From NCBI GenBank assembly GCA_964353355.1, contig CAYGVT010000163.1, positions 1-5,720 on the forward strand: DNA of 5,720 nucleotides. The letters are read 5' to 3'. How positions within the stretch are numbered: position 1 is the stretch's first letter; each line of letters starts with the position of its first letter. The notes beneath the pieces are model-generated. The model worked only from the letters and a program-made list of their open reading frames with translations. It searched no databases and had not been told where the DNA came from. This document shows positions 5,490 through 5,720 of the stretch, piece by piece. The stretch is from CAYGVT01 sp964353355. GTDB lineage: Archaea; Thermoplasmatota; DTKX01; GCA-020343715. Made by a program: the position numbers and the translations under genes.

Positions 5490-5720
5490 GCCCGGTGCGG
5501 GGGGTGGGCGAATGTGGCCCGGGCCAGGGCACCGAATGTGGGGGAGCGCGGGCGGATGGGGAGGTCGGTGGGAGCCGGGCGGTGCAAGGAGCCGTTCTTG
5601 GACGGTGAACGGGGTTCGGCCGGGTCCGTCGGGGGTTGGCTCGGGGATGACGTTGGAACGGGTGGCGGGGGGGGTTCTGCGGGGTGGGGGCCTGCGTGGG
5701 GGGTCCTGCGGGGGGGGGCC
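5490..5720. other. Gene-free, strongly G-rich right end
   Basis: No credible gene is seen on either strand. G greatly exceeds C on the plus strand. Runs of G become longer toward the edge, with runs of 8 and 9 in the last 60 bases. The unit ctgcg followed by a G run recurs three times between about 5675 and 5718. On the minus strand this C-rich stretch lies upstream of the AbrB promoter. It could form G-quadruplexes, or it may include unreliable sequence if the window ends near a contig edge. Confidence 0.5.

Noticed and set aside
1..5720. CRISPR array, tRNA or rRNA gene
   Set aside because: No regularly spaced repeats, cloverleaf-like elements or rRNA-like stretches were recognised on either strand by eye.

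Overview
The window looks archaeal, most likely a high-GC member of the Thermoplasmatota (Methanomassiliicoccales-like). Three things point there: a large secreted right-handed beta-helix (NosD/PbH1-type) protein with a row of PKD domains and a single C-terminal membrane anchor, an archaeal TATA-type promoter in front of a near-leaderless start, and an AbrB/SpoVT-type small DNA-binding protein. This placement is an inference from protein style; no rRNA or tRNA is present.

Layout. Positions 1-228 are mostly non-coding: a 15-bp palindrome, a 10-bp direct repeat and a possible 35-codon ORF coupled by an ATGA overlap to the gene beside it. Positions 229-945 (minus) hold copy L of a two-part module: an AbrB-type reading frame with a broken 5' end, overlapped and followed by a frame for a two-helix membrane protein with an intact C-terminal domain. 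A short spacer (946-1083) carries a candidate promoter for the large gene. Positions 1084-4884 (plus) encode the surface protein, about 1266 residues. Directly after its stop, copy R of the module lies on the minus strand (about 4926-5451): AbrB is intact with a clear TATA box, but the membrane gene has lost its C-terminal domain where it meets the 3' end of the surface gene. Positions 5490-5720 are gene-free and strongly G-rich on the plus strand.

The main result is the flanking structure. Copies L and R are diverged direct repeats of about 0.52 kb around the surface-protein gene, with complementary damage: L has a 2-nt frameshift in AbrB and keeps the membrane C-terminus, while R has intact AbrB and a truncated membrane gene. 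Aligned base by base, the length differences within the membrane frame are -3 and +6 nt, and many substitutions are synonymous, so that frame has been under selection. The stretch where the AbrB and membrane frames overlap (754-845 against 5258-5349) differs at only one of 92 bases, the best-conserved part of the repeat. This suggests dual-frame coding or a regulatory element. The membrane frame has no convincing start codon of its own, so a frameshifted AbrB-membrane fusion is possible.

How the parts work together is not shown. A regulator and membrane protein on either side of a surface-glycoprotein gene could reflect control of that gene, or only a tandem duplication into which the large gene was placed.
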